64,000 nucleotides of DNA from an uncultured Oscillospiraceae bacterium (GTDB lineage Bacteria > Bacillota > Clostridia > Oscillospirales > Oscillospiraceae), in assembly GCA_947581795.1 (NCBI GenBank), contig CANPVS010000012.1, positions 1 to 64,000 of the forward strand, in the 5' to 3' direction. The translations under genes were made by a program, and so were the position numbers. Of this stretch, positions 38,102 through 45,434 are shown piece after piece. Every line of letters begins with the position of its first letter. The stretch's first letter is position 1. Below the pieces are notes generated by a model. The model ran no database searches. It saw only the letters and a program-made list of their open reading frames with translations, and was not told the DNA's origin.

Positions 38102-39283
38102 TCAGAAAGTCAGGCTGTCGACCCGCTCCAAAAGCTCCGCCAGCCGGGCCTTGCAGTTGGCGATGATGGCCTGCCCCTCGGCGGTGCCGCTCTTCCGGCG
38201 GATGGTCCGCCGCAGAAGCCGGGTGTAACCCACGACCTTGGCCTTGTCGGCGATGGCGTCCAGCTGAGCCTGGTCCTCTGTGCCGAAGTAGAGCCGGAGG
38301 GTCTTGTTCCAGATGGTCGCGCCCATCTCATGGCTCACGCCCAAAAACCGCTCCGTCTCACTGTGGTCCAGCTCCCCGAAGCCCTGGTAGGCCAGGAATA
38401 TGGACGCGAACTCGAACACGGGATGGCCCATGCACAGGGTGTCCATGTCGATGAGCAGCACCTCGCCGTTCTGGACCATGACGTTTTTGATGTGGTAGTC
38501 GCCGTGGAGCATGTGGTGGTCCTCCGGCACCGCCTCGATCAGCCCGTGGAGCTTTTCATACTGCTCCGGCGGCAGGTGATCCTTCAGGAAATCCGCCCAG
38601 CCCAGGACCACTGCCTTCATATCCGGCATGTCCCCGGGCTGCACCTCGGTGCTGTGGATCTTCTTCAGCAGGTCCACGTAGACCTGTACGTACTCGTCCA
38701 GCTTTTCCGGCTCAGCGATGATGAGCTTGGCCAGGCTCTTGGCGTTCAGAAGCTCAAACACGGAGCCGTAGCCCTCCCCCACCTTCACCACGTCGTAGGG
38801 GATGGCGGTGGGGATGCCCAGCACGAAAGCCCGGCGGGCCAGCTCCCGCTCCCGGTGGATGTCCGGCAGGCTGTCCGGATTGAGATATACCTTGATGATG
38901 GTGTCCGGGTCCAAGCGATAGACCTGACCGTTGGCGCCCTGGCCGATGACCTCGCAGCCCTCCACGTTCAGCCGCCGGTAGGCCTTTTCCACCGGCAGCA
39001 TCTCCGTGAAGCCGGTCATGTCCAGGATCTCATATACCTCGGAGGACACGTTCACAATCTTCAGCTCTGGCCGGTCCTTCCGCAGCCGCAGGATGATCCG
39101 CAGGCCCGCGCTGGATATGTACTGGAGCCGCTCAAAGTCCAGCACCACGGCCGATGCCTCTAAGGCTCCCTGCCGCAGTTCATTCAATTCCTGCTCCGCC
39201 TGGGCGGCGTTGCCGGAGTCGATGTGGCCGATGAACGACGCTGTCAGCACGCCGTTTTCAAATTTTCCCTCTGCCAGACTCAT
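38102..39283 (-). CDS. STAS domain fused to an APH/choline-kinase-like kinase
   Basis: A 393-residue two-domain protein. Residues 1-105 are an anti-sigma-antagonist-type STAS domain with the phosphorylatable serine region YISSAGLRIILRL. From about 108 an aminoglycoside-phosphotransferase-like kinase follows: glycine loop VIGQGANGQVYRL, lysine in IIKVYLN, catalytic loop LHGDYHIKNVM and metal site LLIDMDT. The kinase part resembles the TIGR02172 paralogous group. All key residues are intact, so real kinase activity is plausible; substrate unknown. It lies 39 bp before the HlyD-like gene and 13 bp after the SpoIIE phosphatase gene, within the predicted operon. Confidence 0.88.
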   Translation of the reverse strand: MSLAEGKFENGVLTASFIGHIDSGNAAQAEQELNELRQGALEASAVVLDFERLQYISSAGLRIILRLRKDRPELKIVNVSSEVYEILDMTGFTEMLPVEKAYRRLNVEGCEVIGQGANGQVYRLDPDTIIKVYLNPDSLPDIHRERELARRAFVLGIPTAIPYDVVKVGEGYGSVFELLNAKSLAKLIIAEPEKLDEYVQVYVDLLKKIHSTEVQPGDMPDMKAVVLGWADFLKDHLPPEQYEKLHGLIEAVPEDHHMLHGDYHIKNVMVQNGEVLLIDMDTLCMGHPVFEFASIFLAYQGFGELDHSETERFLGVSHEMGATIWNKTLRLYFGTEDQAQLDAIADKAKVVGYTRLLRRTIRRKSGTAEGQAIIANCKARLAELLERVDSLTF

Positions 39284-39296
39284 GGTGTCTCTCCTT

Positions 39297-41324
39297 TCAC
39301 GTCTCCAGGCGTTTTTCCACAGTCAGGATATTCTGACCGTCCTTGTACTCGTAGCGCACGTCGTCCATGGACTTCTTCACCATGAAGATGCCCAGGCCGC
39401 CGATCTGGCGGTCCTCCGCGGAGAGAGTCACGTCCGGGTCCTCCTTGGCCAGGGGGTCATAGGGCTTGCCGTGGTCGATGAAGGTAATGCGCACCGCCAG
39501 GGGATTCTGGTCCACGTCCACCCGCACAGTCGCCGGGCCGGAGGGGTCGTAGGCGTACCGGGCGATGTTGCTGAACAGCTCGTCGATGGCCACGTCGATC
39601 TGCATCTGGGCCTTCATGGGGCAGTCCAGGGCCTCCAGCCGCTCGTCCACAAAGGCCGTCACGGCGGGGATGTTCTCCAAGGTGGCCTCCACGGTCATCT
39701 CGTTGGGATCGGATGCATTCATCATTTTCTTATACTCCAGGCAAAGCATCGTGATGTCGTCGAACTGGGGCGCGCTGCCCACGAAGGCGTCGATGTCCGC
39801 CTTCACCGCCGGCAGCAGCTTATCGGGGGAGGCGTCCGCGTTCTTGTTCAGCACCGCCTCCAGCCGCTCCATGCCGTACAGCTCGTTTTGGCCGTTCGTC
39901 GCCTCGGTCACGCCGTCCGTGTACTGGAAGATCGCGTCCCCCGGCTCCATCTGCAGAGTGCCCATGCGATAGCGGGTCATGTCCATACCCGCCAGGACGA
40001 ACCCGGCCCGTATCTTCTCCGGCGTATACTTCCCCTTCCGGCGGATGAAGGGCATCTCGTGGCCGGCGTTCACAAAGTTGAACTGGCCGGTCTCCAGGTC
40101 CAGCACACCCTCAAAGGCGGTAATGAACAGCTCTTCGCCATTTCCTTCGCACAGGAGCTTGTTGACCTCCATGAATACCTCGCCCAGATCCCGGCCCGGG
40201 GTGGTGTGGTCCTTGATGAGGGTCTTGCCGATGACCATGAACAGGGCCGCGGGCACGCCCTTGCCGGACACGTCCGCCATGACGATGGCCAGGTGGGTAT
40301 CGTCCACCATGAAGAAGTCGTAGAAGTCGCCGCCCACTTCCTTGGCCGGGTTCATGGAGGCGTAGATGTCCACCTCCGGCCTATCCGGGAAGGCCGGGAA
40401 GATGCAGGGCAGCATGGAGCTCTGGATGTGGGTGGCGATGTCCAACTCCGCGCCGATGCGTTCCTTCTCCGCCGTCACGGCCGTCAGGTTGTCGATGTAC
40501 TGTTTGATCTCCGCCTCCATCTTCAGGATCGAGGACGCCAGCACACCGATCTCGTAACGGTTTTCCGTGGCCTTCAGGCTCGTCGCCGGGTTCTCTCCGT
40601 CGATGGCGAAGCGCTGTGCCTCGCCGGTGATCTCCGCGATGGGCCGGATCACCTTGCCGTTCAGCCACAGCAGGTAAACCAGCAGGGTCAGGACCACCAT
40701 CGCCGCCGCGATGGATGCGACCCAGAGGATATAGGTGCTCCGTGCGCCGTAGAGGACGGTCATGGATTTCTCCACGCCGATCACAGCCACTACTTTGCCA
40801 GTGGAATCCTTCACCGCAAGACCCGCCGTGGTGTGCGCGCCGGACTCCGTATAGGAATACAGGTACTTCTCCGCGCGGCCGCCCGTGGTCAGGATATGCT
40901 TCAGGTCGTCCACATAGTTCGGGTCAACGTCCCGGGAGACATAGCCGAATTCATAGCGGCTGAAGCCTGTGGCAGGGTTGACGGAATCGTAGATGTAGGT
41001 GGTCGTCATGTAATCTGTCTCGTCTATCTTCGCCACGTAGATGAAATTACAGTTGCTGCTCACCACCAGCTCGTCCAGGCGCGCCAGGATGTCGTCGTAC
41101 TCCTCGTCCGTCTGTCCCGTCTGCAGGTACCCCTCCAGTTTGTCCGGGTTCAGATAGGTCAGCGCCGTCTCCGCCACCTCATAGGCGGTGTCGTTGTACT
41201 GCTGCTCCAGCACATTGGTGAACTGCTGGTAGCCCGTCATCGCCACGATCACGCTCAAGATCACGATGACTGCCACGATGCTCGCGACCATCACCACTGC
41301 CAGTCTGCGGTTCTTCTTTTTCAT
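39297..41324 (-). CDS. Membrane SpoIIE-family phosphatase with C-terminal GHKL domain
   Basis: A 675-residue signalling protein. TM1 (about 10-30) and TM2 (about 225-247) flank an extracellular sensor region, followed by HAMP and a coiled coil. A PP2C-type SpoIIE phosphatase domain at about 320-515 has GGDFYDFF, VMADVSGKGVPAALFM, NAGHEMPF, YTDGVTEA and FDDITMLCLEY. The C-terminal RsbW-like GHKL domain at about 545-675 has N-box VAIDELFSNIARYAY, DHGKPYDPL and GGLGIFMVKKSMD. Such proteins both dephosphorylate STAS proteins and can phosphorylate or bind them, so the adjacent STAS domains are likely partners. It overlaps the GH3-type gene by ATGA. Confidence 0.93.
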   Translation of the reverse strand: MKKKNRRLAVVMVASIVAVIVILSVIVAMTGYQQFTNVLEQQYNDTAYEVAETALTYLNPDKLEGYLQTGQTDEEYDDILARLDELVVSSNCNFIYVAKIDETDYMTTTYIYDSVNPATGFSRYEFGYVSRDVDPNYVDDLKHILTTGGRAEKYLYSYTESGAHTTAGLAVKDSTGKVVAVIGVEKSMTVLYGARSTYILWVASIAAAMVVLTLLVYLLWLNGKVIRPIAEITGEAQRFAIDGENPATSLKATENRYEIGVLASSILKMEAEIKQYIDNLTAVTAEKERIGAELDIATHIQSSMLPCIFPAFPDRPEVDIYASMNPAKEVGGDFYDFFMVDDTHLAIVMADVSGKGVPAALFMVIGKTLIKDHTTPGRDLGEVFMEVNKLLCEGNGEELFITAFEGVLDLETGQFNFVNAGHEMPFIRRKGKYTPEKIRAGFVLAGMDMTRYRMGTLQMEPGDAIFQYTDGVTEATNGQNELYGMERLEAVLNKNADASPDKLLPAVKADIDAFVGSAPQFDDITMLCLEYKKMMNASDPNEMTVEATLENIPAVTAFVDERLEALDCPMKAQMQIDVAIDELFSNIARYAYDPSGPATVRVDVDQNPLAVRITFIDHGKPYDPLAKEDPDVTLSAEDRQIGGLGIFMVKKSMDDVRYEYKDGQNILTVEKRLET

Positions 41325-42982
41325 CTCACTGCCTCTCCCTTGAAAAAGTCTTTCTGCTCCTCGGTCTGAAGGATGTGAATGGGTTTATTCTGTTCCATGC
41401 GGTATCCCTTCCCCGCCAGGAATTCACGGTACGCCGCGAAAGCGCCTTTTTGTAAGGGCAGCACCCGCACGTCGCCGATCTGCCCCAGTTCCCGGGCGCC
41501 TTTGTATCCGAAGCAGCTGTCCCGGAGGCAGTCGTCCAGTAGTGTTTCTGCATCCGCTGGCAGCGCTCCTGTCTTCGGCTCCAGATACACCGAATAATAC
41601 GGCGTAGATCCGCGAAAGCCCGTGTCCGCGCAGTAGCCCTCCAGGAGACAACCCGAAAGCCGCTCAAACCGCCGCATCGCCTTTTCCATCTGCCGCACAT
41701 CCATTTTCTCGTCCGCCACGTTCAGCACCTGGCTCTTCCGGCGGCTCATGCGAATGATCGGCGCCTCGCCGTAGAAACCCGTCACCTCCACGATGTCCCC
41801 CATCATGTATCGGTAAAGGCCGGACAGGGTGGTAACGACCAACTCGTAGCTCTTCCCTGCCTCCACCTCCCGGAACGTCAGCGTCTGCTCTTCTGTCTCT
41901 CCCTCCGGAAGGAACTCAAAGAAGCAGGACTCCGGGATCAGCACATAGCGGGCATCCTCCTCCTGCAGCGTGTAGACCGCGCCAAGGGTGCTCTCCGAGG
42001 AGGCGTAGGCGTAGTAATGGATGGGCAGGTCACCGATGAATACCCGCAGCTCATCCATGTACCCCTGGAAGATGCTGCCCCCTGCCATGCGGATATACCG
42101 AAGCTCCGGCCATATCCGGCGCACGAGCCCCGAAGCGCCGTCCTTCGCCGCGGCCCGCAGCTCCTCCGCACGTTCAGGGTCAGGAGAAACCCGCTCTTTT
42201 ATGTAGCTCTTCCACTGCTCGCTGATCTGGAAGCAACCGCTCACCTCGCCGCTGCCCACATCCTCCACGAACGCGTCCCAGTGCTCCTGAAGATACTGGA
42301 ACATCTGCACCATCCCGTGCACGAAAACGCCGTGGATGGCGGTGACGTCCCGGCAGGAAAGGGCGAAGCGCAGCTTCACATAGAGCATATTCTCCATTTT
42401 CTCCGGGAACATCACCTCTCGGGGTGAGGTATATTCGGAGAAGTCGATCTCATCTCTCGATTCCAGCCACCGCATCAGCACGCCGGAGCGCACGCCGTTC
42501 ATGGTGCCGTCCGGCATGGCGGTGCGGTAAAACTCGCCGGTCTCAAATATCTTGCCAAACAGCTTTTCGTCCGGGAGGCCCGCCAGCTCTTTCCGGATGA
42601 CGTCCTGCACTACATCCAACAGGTATATCCGGTGGATCGTCACATCCCGCTGGGTGATGGGCACGTACTTCGGCTGGGAGGCGCTGCCCGCGCTGATGCA
42701 GTAAAAAACCGCCTCGTCGGCTGTCAGCAGTCCCTTCTCTCCCCCGATCTGGCGCTCTATGAGCGATTCATAATCGTCATACCGTGAAAGAGGCACCTGT
42801 CGCTGGTAGTCCTCCACGGTGTGAAGGCCGGAAAAGCCCCATTTCTTTCCATACTCTGTCTGGGCGTTGCGCTCCAGCAGCTCCATCAGAAACCGCTCCT
42901 GTACATGAACGGCGTCGCCGCACACGGCCTTCATCCGCCGGAGCCCCGCTTCTCCTGTTATTGTTTCCTTTTCTTCCATCAT
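41321..42982 (-). CDS. GH3 (auxin-responsive promoter) family adenylate-forming enzyme
   Basis: A 553-residue protein of the GH3/JAR1 family, ANL-fold enzymes that adenylate a carboxylate and join it to an amine or amino acid. Motifs include YGKKWGFSGLHTVEDYQRQVPLSRYDDY, the phosphate loop FYCISAGSASQPKYVPIT, YAYASSESTLGA and the C-terminal YELVVTTLSGLYRYMMGDIVEVTGFY, which holds the hinge aspartate. There is no membrane segment. Bacterial GH3 proteins are poorly understood. Coupling to a phosphatase gene by ATGA and to a MATE-GHKL gene 12 bp away ties it firmly into the operon. Confidence 0.9.
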   Translation of the reverse strand: MMEEKETITGEAGLRRMKAVCGDAVHVQERFLMELLERNAQTEYGKKWGFSGLHTVEDYQRQVPLSRYDDYESLIERQIGGEKGLLTADEAVFYCISAGSASQPKYVPITQRDVTIHRIYLLDVVQDVIRKELAGLPDEKLFGKIFETGEFYRTAMPDGTMNGVRSGVLMRWLESRDEIDFSEYTSPREVMFPEKMENMLYVKLRFALSCRDVTAIHGVFVHGMVQMFQYLQEHWDAFVEDVGSGEVSGCFQISEQWKSYIKERVSPDPERAEELRAAAKDGASGLVRRIWPELRYIRMAGGSIFQGYMDELRVFIGDLPIHYYAYASSESTLGAVYTLQEEDARYVLIPESCFFEFLPEGETEEQTLTFREVEAGKSYELVVTTLSGLYRYMMGDIVEVTGFYGEAPIIRMSRRKSQVLNVADEKMDVRQMEKAMRRFERLSGCLLEGYCADTGFRGSTPYYSVYLEPKTGALPADAETLLDDCLRDSCFGYKGARELGQIGDVRVLPLQKGAFAAYREFLAGKGYRMEQNKPIHILQTEEQKDFFKGEAVR

Positions 42983-42994
42983 ATCGTGTCTCTC

Positions 42995-44743
42995 TTATAA
43001 CAGGATCAGAAGAGTATTCATCCCAAAGGTGTCCTGGTAGTCCACCTGCTTTACCAGCTTTTGCAGCATCCGCATGCCCATATAGAGCATGTCGTCGTCC
43101 GCCTCGTCCCCGGGATCAAGGGGATTGAACTTTTTCCCGTTATAGCGTATGCGGATGCCGGTCTCTCCCGGCACGGCATACACCCGGATGTCGAACAGGA
43201 TCCGCTGGGGGGCGTTGATGTTCGTGATGAGCGTCATCATCTCCTCCAGCGCCAGGCTCACCCGCATCACCTGTTTGGCCTCCATCCCGTTTTCCTGGCA
43301 GAAATCCGTGATCCTTTCACTGGCCTCACAGATCTTCTCGTTATCGCTGATCATGGAGAAGTTGATGACCCGCCCCGCCTTTTCCAGGGTCTGGTCCATC
43401 AGGAAATACCGGCTCGTCATCTCGCTCCGGCGGTGCAGCAGCCAGGTGATGAGATACCACACACAGACCGTGAACAGTTCACCCGCCGCGAGAAACAGCC
43501 ACGGCGTTATCCCGGACGCCAGCAGGGCCAGCAGGCTGAGCGCCGCGAACACATAGGACTTGAGGATGATGATCAGGTTGGACAGCCCCGCGTGGCCCGA
43601 AACGCTGTAATAGGAAGACAGCACGTTGTTCCACAGGGAGGGGATCAGGCTGATGGCAAGGCACAGCATGGGGAAGCGCATGGGCTGCGCCAGGCCGTAG
43701 GCCGCCGCGATGATGTCTGCGCCCAGCACGATGACCGCGCTGAATACCAGGCTGTACAGGACGCCCTTTTTCAGCTCCAGCTTCAGCAGGATGCAGATGC
43801 TCTCGTTGTCCCTCTCGCCCCGGTAGACGCCCATCATCGCCGTGCCTGCCTGGGGAACGCCCACCGTCACAGCCTCAGCAAAAGCGCTGATCCCGTTCAG
43901 CACTGAAAACTCCGCCAGCATCATGCTGCCGCCGTATTTCTGCAGCAGGCCGTTCACGCACAGAAGGCGCAGTGTCTGGACCAGGTTGTTCATCGCGGCA
44001 GGGCTTCCCGCCACGGACATCTCCCGGAATTCCTCTTTCCCCGGGAGCGCCGGACCCGGCTTGAAATGGAAGGTCCCACGGTGAAGGCCCGCGAAACCGA
44101 TCACGCACGCCACGGCCGTCGCGATGACGCTGGCCAGCGCCGCGCCAAAGACACCCATATCGAGTCCGTACAGGAAGGCGAAGTCCAGCGCCACGTTCCC
44201 CGCGCCCATGATCGTCATCATCACGGTCACGGTCTTGTTCCGCCCGTCCAGGCGCAGATACCAGAACGGGACATACAGAAAGATCTTCGGGAACGCGCCC
44301 GCCAGCGTGACCAGCGCATAGTCCTTCACCATCGGAAGGATCTCGCTGTCGTGGCACAGAAAAGCCGCGATCTGATCGATCAGCAGAATGCCCACGGCTG
44401 TCATGAAGACAGAGGCGATCAAACAGAGCGTCACCGCATAGCGGTAATACAGGCCCGCCTTGTCCCGGCGGTTGGCGCCGATCTCCCTGGAGCTGCAGAT
44501 CGCCGCGCCGGACACGAAGAAGGAGCCCACGATGCACAGGGCCAGATAGACCGGCACGCAGAGGTTGATGGCCGCAAGGCCTCCCGCACCGATCTTCTGG
44601 CCGACCAGGACCCCGTCCGCAATGATATTTACGCAGCCGCTCAAGATCGACAACATCCCCGGCCACAGCGCCGCGCGGTATGTTTTTTCCAGAAACTCCT
44701 CGTTCTGTATCAGGATGTTCTCGTCTTCCATCGTCGTTGACAC
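42995..44743 (-). CDS. MATE transporter fused to a C-terminal GHKL (RsbW-like) domain
   Basis: A 582-residue fusion. Residues about 20-455 are a twelve-helix MATE exporter core (SILSGCVNIIADGVLVGQKIGAGGLAAIN; LNGISAFAEAVTVGVPQAGTAMMG). After about residue 465 comes a soluble GHKL domain: ISDNEKICEASERITDFC, N-box-like VSLALEEMMTLITN, then YNGKKFNPLDPGDEADDDMLYMGMRMLQKLV, matching HATPase_c_2 relatives. The N-box lacks a strict E...N pair spacing, so ATP hydrolysis is uncertain. It lies 12 bp after a lone STAS gene, so STAS-GHKL binding could gate the transporter. Confidence 0.9.
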   Translation of the reverse strand: MSTTMEDENILIQNEEFLEKTYRAALWPGMLSILSGCVNIIADGVLVGQKIGAGGLAAINLCVPVYLALCIVGSFFVSGAAICSSREIGANRRDKAGLYYRYAVTLCLIASVFMTAVGILLIDQIAAFLCHDSEILPMVKDYALVTLAGAFPKIFLYVPFWYLRLDGRNKTVTVMMTIMGAGNVALDFAFLYGLDMGVFGAALASVIATAVACVIGFAGLHRGTFHFKPGPALPGKEEFREMSVAGSPAAMNNLVQTLRLLCVNGLLQKYGGSMMLAEFSVLNGISAFAEAVTVGVPQAGTAMMGVYRGERDNESICILLKLELKKGVLYSLVFSAVIVLGADIIAAAYGLAQPMRFPMLCLAISLIPSLWNNVLSSYYSVSGHAGLSNLIIILKSYVFAALSLLALLASGITPWLFLAAGELFTVCVWYLITWLLHRRSEMTSRYFLMDQTLEKAGRVINFSMISDNEKICEASERITDFCQENGMEAKQVMRVSLALEEMMTLITNINAPQRILFDIRVYAVPGETGIRIRYNGKKFNPLDPGDEADDDMLYMGMRMLQKLVKQVDYQDTFGMNTLLILL

Positions 44744-44755
44744 GCTTGCTCGTTC

Positions 44756-45052
44756 TTACTCGACGGTCAAAATATCCGAGAAGCCGGTGACCTCAAAGAT
44801 CTCCATGATGGTCTCGTTCACGTTCTTGATGACCATGGAGCCCTGCCGGTTCATGACCTTCTGAGCGCTCAGGAGAACACGCAGGCCGGCCGAGGACAGG
44901 TACTCCAGTTTGCTGAAATCCAGCGCCAGCTCCGTGACGCCGTTCACGCTCTGCTTCAGCTCCGCCTCCAGCTGGGGCGCGGTAGTGGTATCCAGCCGGC
45001 CCTCCAGGGCCAGATCAAGATGGGTCCCGTTCTGGTTTTTCGTGATGGTCAT
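44756..45052 (-). CDS. STAS-domain anti-sigma-factor antagonist
   Basis: A 98-residue single STAS domain (MTITKNQNGTHLDLALEGRLDTTTAPQLEAEL... to the end), with the conserved phosphoserine region YLSSAGLRVLL. It is first in the predicted operon with a strong GGAGG ribosome site and its own promoter. In known partner-switching modules such proteins bind GHKL kinases, become phosphorylated on that serine and are reset by SpoIIE phosphatases; GHKL domains and a phosphatase are encoded immediately downstream. No sigma factor is nearby. Confidence 0.93.
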   Translation of the reverse strand: MTITKNQNGTHLDLALEGRLDTTTAPQLEAELKQSVNGVTELALDFSKLEYLSSAGLRVLLSAQKVMNRQGSMVIKNVNETIMEIFEVTGFSDILTVE

Positions 45053-45137
45053 TGTTGTTGCCTCCTAATGATTATAACTTTTTCCGTCTTCCGGCCTGTC
45101 CAGGCTGTACATTCTGCCGAAAGTGTACCTTAATTCT

Positions 45138-45166
45138 ATTTTACATCAATTTTGCTCATACCGCAA
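45138..45166 (-). promoter_or_regulatory. Promoter of the STAS-to-idi operon
   Basis: TTGCGG (45161-45166), 17 bp, TAAAAT (45138-45143) on the minus strand, followed by an untranslated leader of about 80 bases. A TTGACT further upstream is an alternative -35. Confidence 0.6.
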
Positions 45167-45323
45167 CGATGATTTTATAGTCAATATCACTATTTCGCAC
45201 GCCCCGGGGATGGCAGCTTATGGACAACAGAGGACACCCGTGTCTTCTCCATCTCCCTACTCTCCCCCATAATAGTTATTGATATATTTTATCATAACAA
45301 AATACCCTCCTCAACAAGGAGGC

Positions 45324-45372
45324 CCTGACGTTTTCGTAATCAAACCTGATTTTTACGTAATCCTTCCCGGCC
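45324..45372. repeat. Dispersed intergenic repeat, copy 1
   Basis: A roughly 49-bp element beginning CCTGACGTTTTCGTAATCAA. It aligns without gaps over about 40 bases to copies at 47554-47602 and 50721-50769, with the shared core CAAACCTGAYTTTTRCG. Confidence 0.7.
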
Positions 45373-45377
45373 CGGGC

Positions 45378-45412
45378 AAAAAAGAGGCCGTCCCTCTGCA
45401 GGGATGGCCTCT
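45378..45412 (-). terminator. Terminator of the M13 peptidase gene
   Basis: GAGGCC...CCCT pairs with AGGG...GGCCTC (45384-45412, one mismatch) and is followed on the minus strand by six T residues. Confidence 0.88.
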
Positions 45413-45434
45413 TCCGATGTAAGTTTTCCTGTGT

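Larger units (their letters stand above)
45053..45434. other. Intergenic region upstream of the STAS operon
   Basis: No gene is seen in these 382 bases. They hold the STAS promoter, a leader hairpin near 45090-45125, an AT-rich stretch around 45270-45303, a small CCTCCT/AGGAGG hairpin (45306-45322), one copy of the dispersed repeat (45324-45372) and the terminator of the M13 peptidase gene. Confidence 0.7.

Noticed and set aside
38102..45052. Classical sigma-B type regulon module
   Set aside because: STAS, GHKL and SpoIIE parts are present, but no sigma factor gene occurs and the GHKL domains are fused to other proteins.
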